A DNA stretch of 64,000 nucleotides from Tetrapyrgos nigripes (Eukaryota > Basidiomycota > Agaricomycetes > Agaricales > Campanellaceae), in assembly GCA_013368315.1 (NCBI GenBank), contig JAACJM010000118.1, positions 186,001 to 250,000 on the forward strand. The letters run 5' to 3'. Of the stretch, positions 13,042 to 24,150 are shown in pieces. Position 1 is the first letter of the stretch. Every line of letters begins with the position of its first letter. The translations under genes and the position numbers were made by a program. The notes beneath the pieces were generated by a model, which saw nothing but the letters and a program-made list of their open reading frames with translations, did no database searches and was not told where the DNA came from.

Positions 13042-13155
13042 AGATACAGTTATAACTGGTTATAACTGGTTAATGACAAGTTAATTAATTAACATGTTAC
13101 GCTTGAGCTCAGTAACTGGTTTTAACAGTTATAACCAGTTAATAACTGTTTATCT
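13042..13155. repeat. hAT left subterminal repeats
   Basis: Several copies of GTTATAACTGGTTAATAAC-like motifs (AACTGG / CCAGTT) occur in both orientations. Matching copies lie just inside the right end. Such arrays are typical transposase-binding sites in hAT elements. Confidence 0.7.
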
Positions 13156-13599
13156 GGGAGATGTCAGGACACGGAGCTGGAGGATGGATACATAGGGGTC
13201 AGGTACAAAGCCATGTGCATGCGCCAATTTGATCCAAACTTACGGCGATTGGGGCTGTTAAGACAACGTGGCCAGTTCCGTGCTCTCGCTTGACCGTCAT
13301 CATGCTGCGACTTGCTTTTGTGTTGACTCGCATCTGTATCTCTCTTGCATGTATCTTGATAGCCTCCTGAATGCAGAATTTTGACTCTCAAGATAGCATC
13401 TCTCCCGCACTGGTATCAAACCTCAAGCTCAACCAGACACTGCGATAACAAATTCCAGTGGCAACAATGTTCTTCCTAAGATTTCAAGCGGATTAAGCGG
13501 ACGTCATGCTCATGGATGAGAGTTTGGGAGGAGCCCATCTTGTTGACTCTTTCTTCCTTTCTATCACTCAGTCAGCACTCGTAGTCTTGTTAAACCAGC

Positions 13600-14640
13600 A
13601 TGCATGACAAAGTTATCAACAAGAAATATTTAGACACCGGTATGTATTTTCTTTTCTCTTTGCTGAGTAAAATTGATAATCCCTTCAGGCCCAAAGCCAG
13701 AGCATACACGTCCAACTCTGAGTCTGACAGATCCTCGTTCCATTTCCCGACATATTTTTCGCTGGGTTGCTACACTTTTATTAACTTTGATCAGTCCAGC
13801 TTGTATTCTGCTCCCCTTCTTCTGCTTTGGTGGCCTCAGGAACAACAAAATTACTATCTTTGGATGGTTCCATGTCAGTGAGACCGCTCTGGGTCTTTTG
13901 GGACTTTATTTCTATACACTATCCCTGCTTTTGGTCCTGGGTATGTGTTCTGCTTCTCTGCGTGCAGAAAAATTTCCTAACCAATGAAAATAGCACAAAT
14001 GCTCTTTCCAGAACGCTTCCTCCTTCATTGGTTTCCGCCGCTCCGTGTCTTCCGATACCATCACTCTCATATTTCGCATATGCAGCTCGACCGACTATGA
14101 CATCTGATTGCCACTCAGCCACGCACTGTCTTTGTTGAAGCGCCTGGCAGAGAAACTATCCCTCTTTGTATGTCCGACCCTCCTCTATATCAATGATGAT
14201 ACTAATCATCTAATGATACATATGTCAGTGGTTACCCTGCAAACCATGATATTAGACATAAAGTCTCAACTGTCTGAACGACTTCGCAAACGCTTAACAT
14301 TGACTTTTTGGTCTAACCCAGATCTTCACACTAGTATCAGTATTTCCGGCCGCTTTGGATCTGTTCTTGATACCGATACTGTTGAGAGTTTGAAGTTGGA
14401 AGCGATGTTGCATTTGCGAATACACGTTCCTCTTCTCGGTGGTGCATCATCAACATGTGAGGTTTTCTTTCGTTTTGTATATTACCGCCATACATCCACT
14501 TACATTTTTTAAAAGTGGTACCCTCTGATGTACAAGAATCTGAAGCTGGGCCAAGTTCTTCTGCTAAAAAACGAAAGGAACAAGAGGTAGAAACTGCATC
14601 AGATGGTACATATAATTTTGCAATAGTTATAATCACGTCG
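13600..14640 (+). CDS. Unrecognised accessory gene inside the hAT element
   Basis: The first exon starts at ATG 13600 (MHDKVINKKYLDT) and ends at a GT near 13639. The acceptor near 13688 continues in phase as GPKPEHTRPTLSLTDPRS, followed by two hydrophobic stretches (WVATLLLTLISPACILLPFF and ALGLLGLYFYTLSLLLVL). Downstream same-strand text at 14240-14460 (SERLRKRLTLTFWSN, GRFGSVLDTDTV) and, after an intron, 14517-14605 (EAGPSSSAKKRKEQEVETAS) also looks coding. Whether these form one gene is unclear. I do not recognise the product. It precedes the transposase on the same strand. Confidence 0.35.
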
Positions 14641-14651
14641 TAGAATTCACT

Positions 14652-17600
14652 ATGGGATATAATTCAACAGTGAAAAAGAAGCGGCGGCGTGACAATATTG
14701 ATCCTTCTCTGGTGCTGTTGCATAGTCGGGACCGTCATCTAGGGAAGCTACATGCAGCCCTTAAATTCCAGAAGCAGTCCAAAAATGCCACCAGCACACC
14801 TTCCCCATCACCGACCAAACCTTCAAAACGACCCAATCTGACACGCAAAAAGCCAGCCACTATGACTTCAAATCTAAATACAGCTATAGATAGCACTCTC
14901 ATTCATTCTCTTATTGATGAAATCGCCATCCTCTCCACTACCCTTCCGGATTCTGTTCCAATCAGCACCCCCGATGGGAAGATTGCAAGCAGCTGGGCTG
15001 AAGATGCAGAATCACCATGGAATGCATTTAATCTATTCTTTGACAGGGCATTTGGTGCCGATACCGTGGATTCCAAAACTGGACAGCTCAAGTTTATTTC
15101 TCGAGGACCACATGGCATGGATTCCGTCAATCAGTACCTGGAAACCGTTCAGAAGCAGCACCTAGAAAGCCTCCCACTTGATCTCATTCATATCAAGTTG
15201 GTCAGATTATGAGATGCTCTCGAAGCGTTGATTGTTGGTAAAGGGTTGCGGGTACAGGGTGGTACGACAAAGGACAGGAAGGGTAAAGGGAGGTTGGATA
15301 AGGATTATAAGCCTCCAGTGAGACCTCATGCCCTCTCTGTTGAGGACGTGCCAGAGCAGCTGTTTGATGATGATGGAATGGAGATTATTCTTGATGATGG
15401 GGAAAAAGGAGAAGTCGACAGCAGGTAATAACTCAGCAGTCACGGATTCTGATTCAGAGCCTGAGGTTTTGAGGAGAAAGGGAAAGCAGCAAGAGGGAGT
15501 TAAGGATAGGAAGATGATCAAGTCAATATCTAGTGCAACAGTGATTTTTAATCTTTTTTTTCTGAACCGAAACTAATAGGATTGGTAGGCATCACATTCG
15601 AATATCAGCACCGACGATGAAGACACTGATTCGGATGGTGAAACAGCATTACACAAAGTTCAGGAAAGCCAAACCGATCTCCGAGGTGGCTCTAGACGTG
15701 GTCCTTCTTCTGATACACTCCAATACTTCACCAAACCAAAGCGCGACAATGGCCATTGGGCATTCCGGTGCACGATTTCGGGCTGTAAAGCGTCAGTTTA
15801 ATTTTTTTGACCATATAGATACGTGCTTACCTTTGGTATAGGGTTCGAAGTGTTCCTGCCACACCCGGATGTCCCTCTTTCTACGATGAGAAACCACGTC
15901 CAGGAATATCAAACTTCACATTGCACGTTCGGAAACACAAACAGAACAGTGAGATCAAGACTACTGGTAACGACACACCTCCTGATCTCAAAGACACTGA
16001 TGCAGCTAGTTGTAAACTAATGGATTGTTTCATCAAGGCAGGTTTGAGGAACCCGGCATATGAGCCTACATATAAAGGCTTCCTGCAGGTCATCGCTGCG
16101 TGGATCCTCAAGGATGATCTCCCCTTCACCACAGGCGAGAGTAAAGGGCTTCGTCGAGTCTTTGACTATCTCAAGATCAAATTACACTGCCTTCTCATAC
16201 CACTGTTCGCAACACGTTAGATGCTATCATGAAAGAGCTCCATTGTAATCTTGTAAACGAAATTTCAGTAAGTTGTGCCTGCTTACTTACAACTTACTGC
16301 CCACTAATAATCTTTATTCCAGTGCGTTCAATCAAGGATCTCATATTCCACTGATGTTTGGACCAACCGGCAAATGGTCTTCAGCTTCTCAGGCGTTATT
16401 GCGCACTGGATCGATGATGACTGGAATCTTGTTGAGCGGCTGATTGACTTCAAGCATCTGGATGATCATAAACATGCTGGCGAGTATCCCGCTAAAGCGT
16501 TCATTCAATCGGCTTCAAGTCGCGGGGGATTGAATAAGATAAGTAGATATGATCTATACCTGGATCAAAAGTCTGATTTTGTGTCTATGTCTACTTTCTA
16601 GCCATTGTCATGGATAATGCATCTTCATGTGATAAGATGGCAAACTTCCTTGCTTTGTTTCTTGGGAAACGGTACAGTGACTTGCATGTCCATCCCACAA
16701 ACAATTGCATCTGATGCTTGGCCCATGTCGTTAACCTCGTTGTTCAAGCAATGTTAAAGGTCCTTGAGGAAGCAGAGTCTCCCGACGACGTGGATTACTA
16801 TTTCCTACATAAGGACCAACCCATTCATTATGATGAAGCGGAAGACGAGGAGTTGAAAGCTATGGAGGAGGAGGGATGTGAGGAGGAAGATGATAGTAAT
16901 GATGCTGATGATGCTGACAAGGATGAATCTGAAGATGATGGGCTGGAAACTTCTGATATCAGAGAGGCTCGGTTTGCCAGTGCACTCAAACAGGTAAGCA
17001 AAACATTTACAATATCTTTCGTTCTGATGTGTATGATTGAATGTCCACTCCAGCTTCGCATCATCACTACCAAAATTGTATCATCACCTCAAAGGCGCGC
17101 TAAGTTCCGAAAGTGCGCTCGCAAGGTGTACTCTTCTGCAAAAACCAACGACAAAGGTACACCATTATCTAAACTAATGGTTATTCGAGACATTCGCACC
17201 CGCTGGAACTCTACTCATGCAATGATACATCGTGCTCGGTTGTTACAAGTGATGAGTCCCAAACATCATCATAACTTTTACTAGCTAATGTGAAAGTATC
17301 AGGCCATTAATGAATGGGTATTCCGCAACCCCGAACTTTGATCTCTCAGTCTTTCTAAGGAGGACTGGAAGAGCCTTGAAGAGATTGAATGCATTCTCGA
17401 GGTATGTGCTCTTATTGTTCACAATGAATCAATTTAATTTTACTAACTAGTAACTTGATTATTGGGACGATAGGTCTTTACTCAAGTGACACATATGATG
17501 TCTTGATCTGACACCCCTACGCTACCATATGTTCTTCCAATGTACCGCCACATGGAGAAGAAGGTCAACGCATTGAAGAAACATGACAAATTCTCGAAGT

Positions 17601-18380
17601 ACTCTGACGCTCTCGACGCTGGTCTCAAAAAGCTCAGCAAGTATCACGAACTTGCAAAGAAAAATCAGTTTTACGTTGTAGCTACCAGTAAGTACTACTT
17701 AGTTTTAAACGGCGTATGGGTTTTTCGAGTTTGACTTCTTTGGTAGCCTGTCACCCTTCGTTTCGTCTTAACTGGTTTGGGAAGTGGCAATCAGAGGATC
17801 ATCTACATGCCCATGCCATATTTAAGCATGTATATGAGTCCTATGCTTTGTCGACCCCTTCCAGCTCGAATGGTACATCTCCAGTGAAGCCAAAGAAGGC
17901 CTCGGTTCATGTAGAGCTCGTACAAGAGCTTCTCGATGACATACCCTCTGATGATGAGGTCTTACCAGATTCTAGCGCTGGATTATCTTCAGAGCTGGAG
18001 CGGTATCTTGCTGGCGAAGGAGGGGCAGGAGAGACAATGAAACCTCTTGAGTGGTGGAAGGTAAGTATTTGTGTCCAATGACAAATTCAATGTCTCAATT
18101 TGCAGAATCCCTTTAGAATCACTGCAAGACTACCAAGAATACATGAGGATTCCCAATTATCTTGTGTATCGCCCCAGATTTCCTGGCAATTCCAGGAACT
18201 AGTGTCTCTGTTGAACGGTTGTTTTCGAGTTCACGCCACCTCTGCACAGATCTGCACTCCTTGCTGAAGGCTGAGACAACTACAGCGGCTATGTGCTCAA
18301 AAATTTGGTTGAAAAGTGGGCTGTTTCATTTTGATTCTCTCAAGCTTGTGTCTGGTGAAATGAAGACAAGGAAAAATTAG
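14652..18380 (+). pseudogene. hAT transposase (BED finger to hAT C-terminal dimerisation domain)
   Basis: Order of parts: a basic N-terminal region (14652-15430); a BED-type zinc finger (WAFRCTISGCK near 15757-15790, then after an intron NFTLHVRKHKQ near 15910); STDVWTNRQMVFSFSG (16350-16390); MDNASSCDKM (16612-16640); an acidic insert (16835-16965); RTRWNSTHAMIHRA (17200-17240); PYVLPMYRHMEKKV (17525-17565); and the C-terminal block IPGTSVSVERLFSSSRHLCT (18185-18250). TGA stops interrupt it at 15210-15212, 16712-16714, 17339-17341 and 17504-17506. Each sits in an otherwise open frame where Arg is plausible (for example CI[R]CLAHVVNL and MS[R]SDTPTLP). Short introns are numerous. It is decayed although the element ends are complete. 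Confidence 0.85.
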
Positions 18381-18469
18381 TTATTAACTAGTTATAACTA
18401 GTTATACTTAGTTACAACCAGTTACCAATTATATTACATGCTATGGTGTAACTGTAATTAACTGGTTTC
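18381..18469. repeat. hAT right subterminal repeats
   Basis: TTATTAACTAGTTATAAC, AGTTATACTTAGTT and ACCAGTTACC copies mirror those at the left end. Confidence 0.7.
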
Positions 18470-18756
18470 AGCCTTACTCCTGAGCATTCAAAACCTTTTG
18501 ATAGCGAAAAAATGAGGGTTTTTACAGATGCATTGGCCCAGATGAGGGATGAGAGTCATGTACTGGCAGGATATGGTGTTCTGGAAGACGAATGGGAGGA
18601 AGATGGGTATCCTGAATTGGAGACAATCTCAACAGAGCAACGTGGGTCAAAAACACTTGATATTGTGCTACCAAATGCAATATGGCAGCCTTGAGCTGAG
18701 ATTTGGGCTCAAGCATTGTACTTGATGGACAAGCTTCTTGATACCTAGTCAAATGT

Positions 18757-18812
18757 CAGACATTGAATGCAAACGTCGGACATCAAGTGCAAACGTTGGA
18801 CATTGAATTTGT
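18757..18812. repeat. Right-end iterons of the integrase-core element
   Basis: Three 20-bp units are present (GACATTGAATGCAAACGTCG, GGACATCAAGTGCAAACGTT and GGACATTGAAT). They are homologous and in the same orientation as the array at 7349-7494. This probably marks the right end of the transposon carrying the integrase gene, which ends 60 bp upstream. Confidence 0.65.
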
Positions 18813-18835
18813 CCCTAAACAGCAGTTCATAGAGG

Positions 18836-19995
18836 CAGATCAAATTGAGTACGCTGCCTTCCAATTTCACCTCATATACATCTCATCCCCCAATGGCCTA
18901 AACAGATTTTGCACCTGCTTTCCCCTTGTCAAAGACTCAACTAATAACAGCATGGGTAGATGAGGGTCAGAATGCTTATACCTGGGCTTTGAGTGGTTGG
19001 TGCAGTACCGGGTACCAACTGGGTACATGGTGTCAGTGAAATACCAAGGAGCATTTGATCTCAACACAACCAAACAAATGCACCTCTCTCTCAACACCCA
19101 TGCAGAGTCAATAGACTTACTCTCTCTCCAGTGCATAATCTTTCCTTATAACTGCTATTAACCTTTTCTTCTTTCTCTCACCACCGAAATCCATACCATG
19201 TATCTGAAAATTCAAAATGGCCAGGGTGACTTCCTGTTTTATAGTATTTGGGTGGAGGAAGGACTGAACGATTTACCAGTGATGAAGAAGATGATGACTA
19301 TGTCTATGGGGAAGGGTTTGAGGGGAAGATATGTGGGGTGTCAATTTTGAGGGCAGAGGAGGTGAGTGGTTCGATGTTTCATGTTGAGGTCATTATTAGC
19401 TGACAGGTCAGTGGTGGGGGGAATATTCTCATTCAGAGAGTGTGTACTTTGTGTTTTCTTGGGCTACTGGTGTACTTGTATTTCCTCCTGACGTGCCTAC
19501 TGTAACACTTGTACCACAGCATAGAACCAACCCTACACTCTACACTGGCTATTGCCAAAGATCCTCTCGTCCGTCCAGTCATCCACTTGTGTCCTCCTTC
19601 CATCAAATTTCTCAATGCTCACCACTCTGGTTCCTATTTCATCTACCACACTCACAACCTTCTTCCACCTATCATCCCTACTACTCAATAAATGACTGCC
19701 CCACCCCTCGACCATCCCACCCAACCAATCATGTTGGACACCCGGCAAAATTGTCTTTTTCGATCCATGGGATCATCTCATTCCTCAGATCTTTGCTAGC
19801 TGGCTTTGTATCAAGGACCTTCAATTGCGGTTACACGTGCGCATATCAAGCTGAGTGAATTGGATGAGACTGTGGAGAGGGGAGATTGATGTGAATAGGA
19901 AGATTGTGATGAAGAATTGCCCAGTGAAGAGGGAGAATGGGAGTGTGAATGAGAGTATTGATCCTGGGGGTCAAGATTGTTGTGGGTGTATTAAA
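18836..19995 (+). pseudogene. URC1-like gene, truncated pseudogene copy B (CpG-depleted)
   Basis: Collinear with 1-1145. Readable remnants are SGSYFIYH (19626-19650), MLDTRQ/GHLIPQIF-equivalent text (19700-19800), and THVRISSELDET-like text (19830-19870). Homology stops near 19990, just after the fragment matching IDPGVEVVV. CpGs of copy A are mostly TpG or CpA here: TACGCT to TACACT, AACGCT to AATGCT, TCCGGT to TCTGGT, CCGCGCTCGC to CCACACTCAC, CTTCGCT to CTTTGCT. The catalytic half of the gene is absent. The copy begins about 25 bp from the right end of the integrase-core element. Confidence 0.75.
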
Positions 19996-20962
19996 CAGCT
20001 CACAAAACTCATTGTTCTCAGGATATTTATGAATACTGGATGCGAGAATGAACTTCAAGCCATTACTGTAAGCATTTCCTGTTCTGCCATCTCAAAATTT
20101 CCACTGATACTTGTCAAAAGGCAACACCAACTGTTTTGCTCTGCATTTTGCATACCAAGCGGCAAGATTGAAGTTTTCATTGAGCAAAAGGTGTGTTGGT
20201 ATTACCACTGTCCCTTGCTCTGACTCAGTATCATGGATACTATAGGAGTACTCATCACACTGGAAAACATCAAACCTCTAAGAACCTGTGCATCCCCAAC
20301 AGAACTCATCACCTGGATATGGTGCATAGTGGTCGAGAATATATTGTGCTGCTTGGGCGACCAGGTTCTCAATGAATGGAGGACTCTGTCATGGACTGTA
20401 TCCATAAGTACCTCTGAGTTGAAAACAATGATCTGGTAATGGGAATGAGCCTGAAGAGTATATCCAAAATGGTCCCTCAGGCATGAAACTGCTGGGCAGT
20501 TACGAATACTATAGTATCATGGGAATGTATATGGAATGTTACATCATATGTAATGCAGAATAGACTCGCAACAGAGATCAGCACAGTAAATGAAATAGAG
20601 AATCAAAAAAATACCAATGGTATTACAGACAAGGCTTGAAAAATATCTGGACTAAAGTACAAGTACAAGTATCTACACTTTATATATCCTACATATGAGT
20701 TGTAATGAGTCATAATAAAGAAATGAGTCAGAAAAGAGAAATGAGTCAGAAAAGATAATGAGTCTATATAACTCATTAGTACATGAGGAAGCACATGTGT
20801 TGAACATGTGTTCAAAGAGGAGAATGTCCAGAAAAATAAAGGATAAGGGTTGGCAACATGCATGACCCATGACAGACTCCAATTAGGATCAACTTCTCCT
20901 TTTTGGAAGAAATCCAAGTATGACATGTCTGGGTAACCAAAGACAATTTGTTCTTCATCTGC
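19996..20962. other. No supported gene
   Basis: Short ORFs on both strands have no recognised domain. 20700-20770 has repeated AATGAGTCAGAAAAGA units. It may be the decayed downstream part of the retroelement whose gag lies at 20963-23256. Confidence 0.4.
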
Positions 20963-23256
20963 TCAGCAATTCCTCAACCTACCAAGACTATCAGTCTCAA
21001 ACTCGGTTTCAGGATCATACTCTGGCACAAAATTTTCTATTTCTGGTTTGGGTATAGGTACATATTCATCAATATATTCTGACAATGCAATACCTAAATC
21101 TTCCCCTCCAGACATCGCTGATGGATGGTTTCCTTTGACTACGTCCAGTCCATAGAACTCAGTAATAAAGTCAGGGGTGTCTCCATCAATATACAAAAAC
21201 ACCTCTGATCCATCCTCACTTTCCGAGTCAGAGACTTCTTGTAGTGAAGGTACAGAGTCTGTTTCATCATCATTCCAGCTGAAAGTGTCTGATGTACTCT
21301 CAGCAGCATCAGTCCAACCATCTGAAGAGTCCAGAACCCAATTGTGTCCCATCATGCTAATACTCAGCACCTGTTGGGTAGTGTCTTCACTTGGATATCA
21401 AAATGTGTGCCTCATGAGCCTATGCCATTCTCACCAGGAGGTCCTCATCGATTAGACCTCACCATGTTCCTATTTGGGCAATTCTGTGCAAAGTGGCCAG
21501 GCTGCTCACATATGTAGCAGGCCTTCTTTGCATTCAATTCAGCTTTCTTTGCTTCAGAAAATGGTATGCTGTTCCTATTCTTGTTGTGATTCTGGTGATT
21601 CTTACACCCTCCAGATCCAGATCTGTTTGACAGCCTATTATGGTTTGACAAGAAGCTGGAGAAGAATCTCTGTGGCAAGTCTAAGACTCCTAGTAATAAG
21701 GAGTACAACATGAGACCAGTCAAGCAATTGCCTGGTACACTGGAAGCAAATCCCTGTAAATATGCCACCATACAGGGGTATTACAGCAGCCTTACCACAA
21801 GTCATTCAATAAGTAATACACCTTACATTACAGGAGTATTACAAACACATATATTTTTCAGAACAATCCTGTAAGACTGCTGTAAATCAGGGTGGATTAC
21901 AGCAACATTTCAGTGTGACATAGTGTCACAGTAATACATTCTGTAATACTGCTGAGAAATACAGAGGTATTTCAGAGTGACACTGGAAGAAATTCCTGGA
22001 CTTGTCAGAAGGCTGCTGTAATACCCCTGTATGGCAGGGTAATTACAGGAATTTCTTCCAGTGTCACTCTGAAATACCTCTGTATTTCTCAGCAGTATTA
22101 CAGAATGTATTACTGTGACACTATGTCACACTGAAATGTTGCTGTAATCCACCCTGATTTACAGCAGTCTTACAGGATTGTTCTGAAAAATATATGTGTT
22201 TGTAATACTCCTGTAATGTAAGGTGTATTACTTATTGAATGACTTGTGGTAAGGCTGCTGTAATACCCCTGTATGGTGGCATATTTACAGGGATTTGCTT
22301 CCAGTGTACCAGGCAATTGCTTGACTGGTCTCATGTTGTACTCCTTATTACTAGGAGTCTTAGACTTGCCACAGAGATTCTTCTCCAGCTTCTTGTCATA
22401 CTTAGATGATGTATCTTTCATCGTCATCCTGTCCTTTGAGCTTTTCTTGTTGCTCTTGTGGTCCTTCTTCCTTGAAACAACCACTTTAGACTCAGATTCT
22501 GAGGTCTCACTCTCAGTTTCCTTGTGGGCTAGAGTGACCTTGCAAGCACCACACTGTTCCTTCTTGTGACATTCAGCTTCTAATTTGGGGTCCTGAATTT
22601 TATTCCACTTGATGATCTCTTGCCTCTGTGCTTTGAGGTCAAGGTCATTGTCACTCACTTCATGGTTGTTGTCCACAAATTTGTCTTTCTGAAGATACAT
22701 CAGCCTCACATCATCTTCGGAGGTCTTGGATGATATGGAACTGGTGTCATCGTCATCCAGGACAAGGTTTGCCCATCTGTTCCTATTCTGGGTACCTTGA
22801 CATTGTGTGGCCATCAAGTTCCCTTCTGTAGCATGTACTGCTGCAGTCTGATCCTTGAAGAGCTTATTCCAGATTCTAGAACTGCTGGAAAAATCTTCAA
22901 GACTGCGAGCTCGACGAGGGTGAACTACAGTCTTCCAAGCCCCTCCATTGTCCTCATTACTTACAGTAGACACTGTAGCCTTAGAACAAACAATAAAATT
23001 TTCTTTGTCACTACCAACACTGTAACTAGTGACAGCTTGAGAGTCCATGGTAAAACCAGAAGACTCATGATTGCTACCAAGCACTGCAGTCAGCTGGCAA
23101 GCAGACTGAGCTGCCTGGTAGTTCCCAGCAGAGGACTTGTATGTTCCACCTGCTGTAGAGAGAGCTAGCAGTAGACTGGAGCTGTTCAAAATATGTAAGG
23201 TTGAGATCCTTACATGGTAGAGTCTCACAGCGAAAGAACAGGGATAGGTCTGCCAT
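20963..23256 (-). pseudogene. Retroelement gag-like gene with CCHC knuckle, split by a palindrome
   Basis: Reading leftwards: start MADLSLFFRCETL at 23256; a Ser/Thr-rich part; WKTVVHPRRARSLEDF; QEIIKWNKIQDPKLEAECHK followed by EQCGACKVTL (about 22540-22620); and a Lys/Ser-rich part to 22399. After the palindrome the same strand resumes at about 21640. It has a CCHC zinc knuckle, CYICEQPGHFAQNC (about 21485-21530), and an acidic tail ending at 20963. The layout resembles basidiomycete retrotransposon gag proteins, which package RNA in a virus-like particle. A TATA-like TATTTAAA lies upstream near 23300. No protease or RT follows, so it is a fragment. Confidence 0.6.
21646..22398. repeat. Perfect palindrome: 353-bp arms, 47-bp loop
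   Basis: 21646-21998 is the exact reverse complement of 22046-22398 (centre 22022; I compared the arms base by base and saw no mismatch). The outer 90 bp of each arm is gag coding sequence (CGKSKTPSNKEYNM appears on both strands). The inner 260 bp is noncoding, rich in GTAATA/TATTAC and CTGGAAG(C/A)AAAT motifs. The loop contains a further copy of CTGCTGTAATACCCCTGTAT, also present in the arms. Confidence 0.95.
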
Positions 23257-23658
23257 TCGTGGAGAACTAAAGGAAACCTCTACACTATAGTCTAGAGTTT
23301 AAATACTGTGGCTATGGAGCCTTTGGGAAATAGCAACTGTCCAGAAAAGACCAAATCCTTTACAGGCCAGTAAAAAAGATGATCTGGAAGATCTGAAGGG
23401 TCCCCTTTTGGATCTCTGAACACAAAGTGAGGCATAACTTTTGCATTAAGCCAGCTACAGCTTAGCAGAAAATTTTGGCATGAAGCTCTGGACCATATCT
23501 TACTGCAGAAATGCAGTTTTAAGCCAAGAACATATCAGTGCTGATCCTGCAGTTGGATCTTTGCAGGATGTCAGATGTACAGCCATATCCACACCAGTAC
23601 ACATTCAGACCACCAGGCCTTCGGACTTTTAGGCTTTTGGCTTTCTACCCCTTTTAGG
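23257..23658. other. Intergenic; gag promoter side and end of gypsy-2
   Basis: It lies between the gag-like start (23256) and the stop of the gypsy-2 pol tail (23659). I looked for a 3' LTR matching 44.1-44.4 kb and found none. AAAAGCCTAAAAGTCCGAAG and GGCCTTCGGAC near 23620 form small repeats. Confidence 0.4.
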
Positions 23659-23813
23659 TCATGGTAGATCTTGCCACTTTGACACTCCTAGAAGTGTGAA
23701 GTATTCTTTGAGTGCTTTAAGATCTTTTACAACCTCATAAGACTCTTTTGTAATATCACCTAAGGTCCAATGTACATCAAATAGAGGCTTTCCTTTCTTC
23801 CAACTGTGACCTT
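23659..23813 (-). pseudogene. Gypsy-2 pol C-terminal tail, displaced by the copia insertion
   Basis: The minus strand reads KKGKPLFDVHWTLGDITK and ALKEYFTLLGVSKWQDLP, then stop. It continues in frame, across the copia element and its ACCTT duplication, from the segment ending near 37317. The motif pattern (DVHW.LGD.T..., LxxYFxLLGV) fits the tail of basidiomycete Ty3/gypsy integrases. Confidence 0.7.
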
Positions 23814-24150
23814 TATGAGAATAAATGAATATGAGGACACTTGTTAAACAAGTGAGGCGATGAATATTATTGAGGCTCTAGAGGTATAGACAGTGAGCTA
23901 CTAAGTATTTATACTGTTAGCTACTGTGGCTGCATGAGTCCATAAATATAACACAGTGGAGAAAAGCAGATACTACGATATAATGTCTGATATCAGTCTG
24001 GAGTCAATGATGTAAGAAACAATGTAAGTATGGAGCATAGTGGAAAGTAAGTGGTGTATGTGTGGATACAAGTGGATCATGTATACTAGATAAGTGGAGA
24101 GAAAGATATGAGTGTTTGTTGTAAGTATAGATTAATATAAAATTCCAACA
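23814..24150 (-). repeat. Copia 3' LTR
   Basis: Matches 36994-37311. It has an extra ~19 bp near 23965 and several transitions. Confidence 0.92.

Larger units (their letters stand above)
13029..18476 (+). mobile_element. Full-length hAT transposon, 5448 bp
   Basis: The ends are TAAGGCTGCAACCAG on the left and CTGGTTTCAGCCTTA on the right, an imperfect TIR of about 15 bp. An exact 8-bp target duplication CTCCTGAG lies at 13021-13028 and 18477-18484. Eight-bp duplications and TA/CA...GGNTG ends are hAT hallmarks. It carries a hAT transposase gene (14652-18380) and an upstream same-strand gene of unknown function. Removing it rejoins the host integrase reading frame. 13156-13590 inside the element holds no gene I can support. 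Confidence 0.92.
11203..18696 (+). pseudogene. Integrase-core (DDE) transposase, split by a hAT element
   Basis: This is the integrase-core family found in many agaricomycete genomes. Order: N-terminal region (11203-11410, then 11470-11545), HTH-like segment with ICIKELAEGLRVSEKTL (11605-11660), NALWHVDGHHKLILWGIVI (11899-11955, first catalytic Asp), NNRASTVLSMF and RGDQGGEN (12067-12165, second Asp), and HNTCIERLWLKLG (12237-12275, the Glu). The C-terminus lies beyond the hAT insertion: after 18485 come EEDGYPELETIS and LPNAIW, which fit the family's usual tail. Defects are TGA at 11545-11547 (family GRPRKVID), TGA at 11749-11751, and TGA at 12057-12059 (family TGLRAS), plus the 5.45-kb insertion between 13028 and 18477. 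The family is confident; the gene is dead. Confidence 0.8.
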
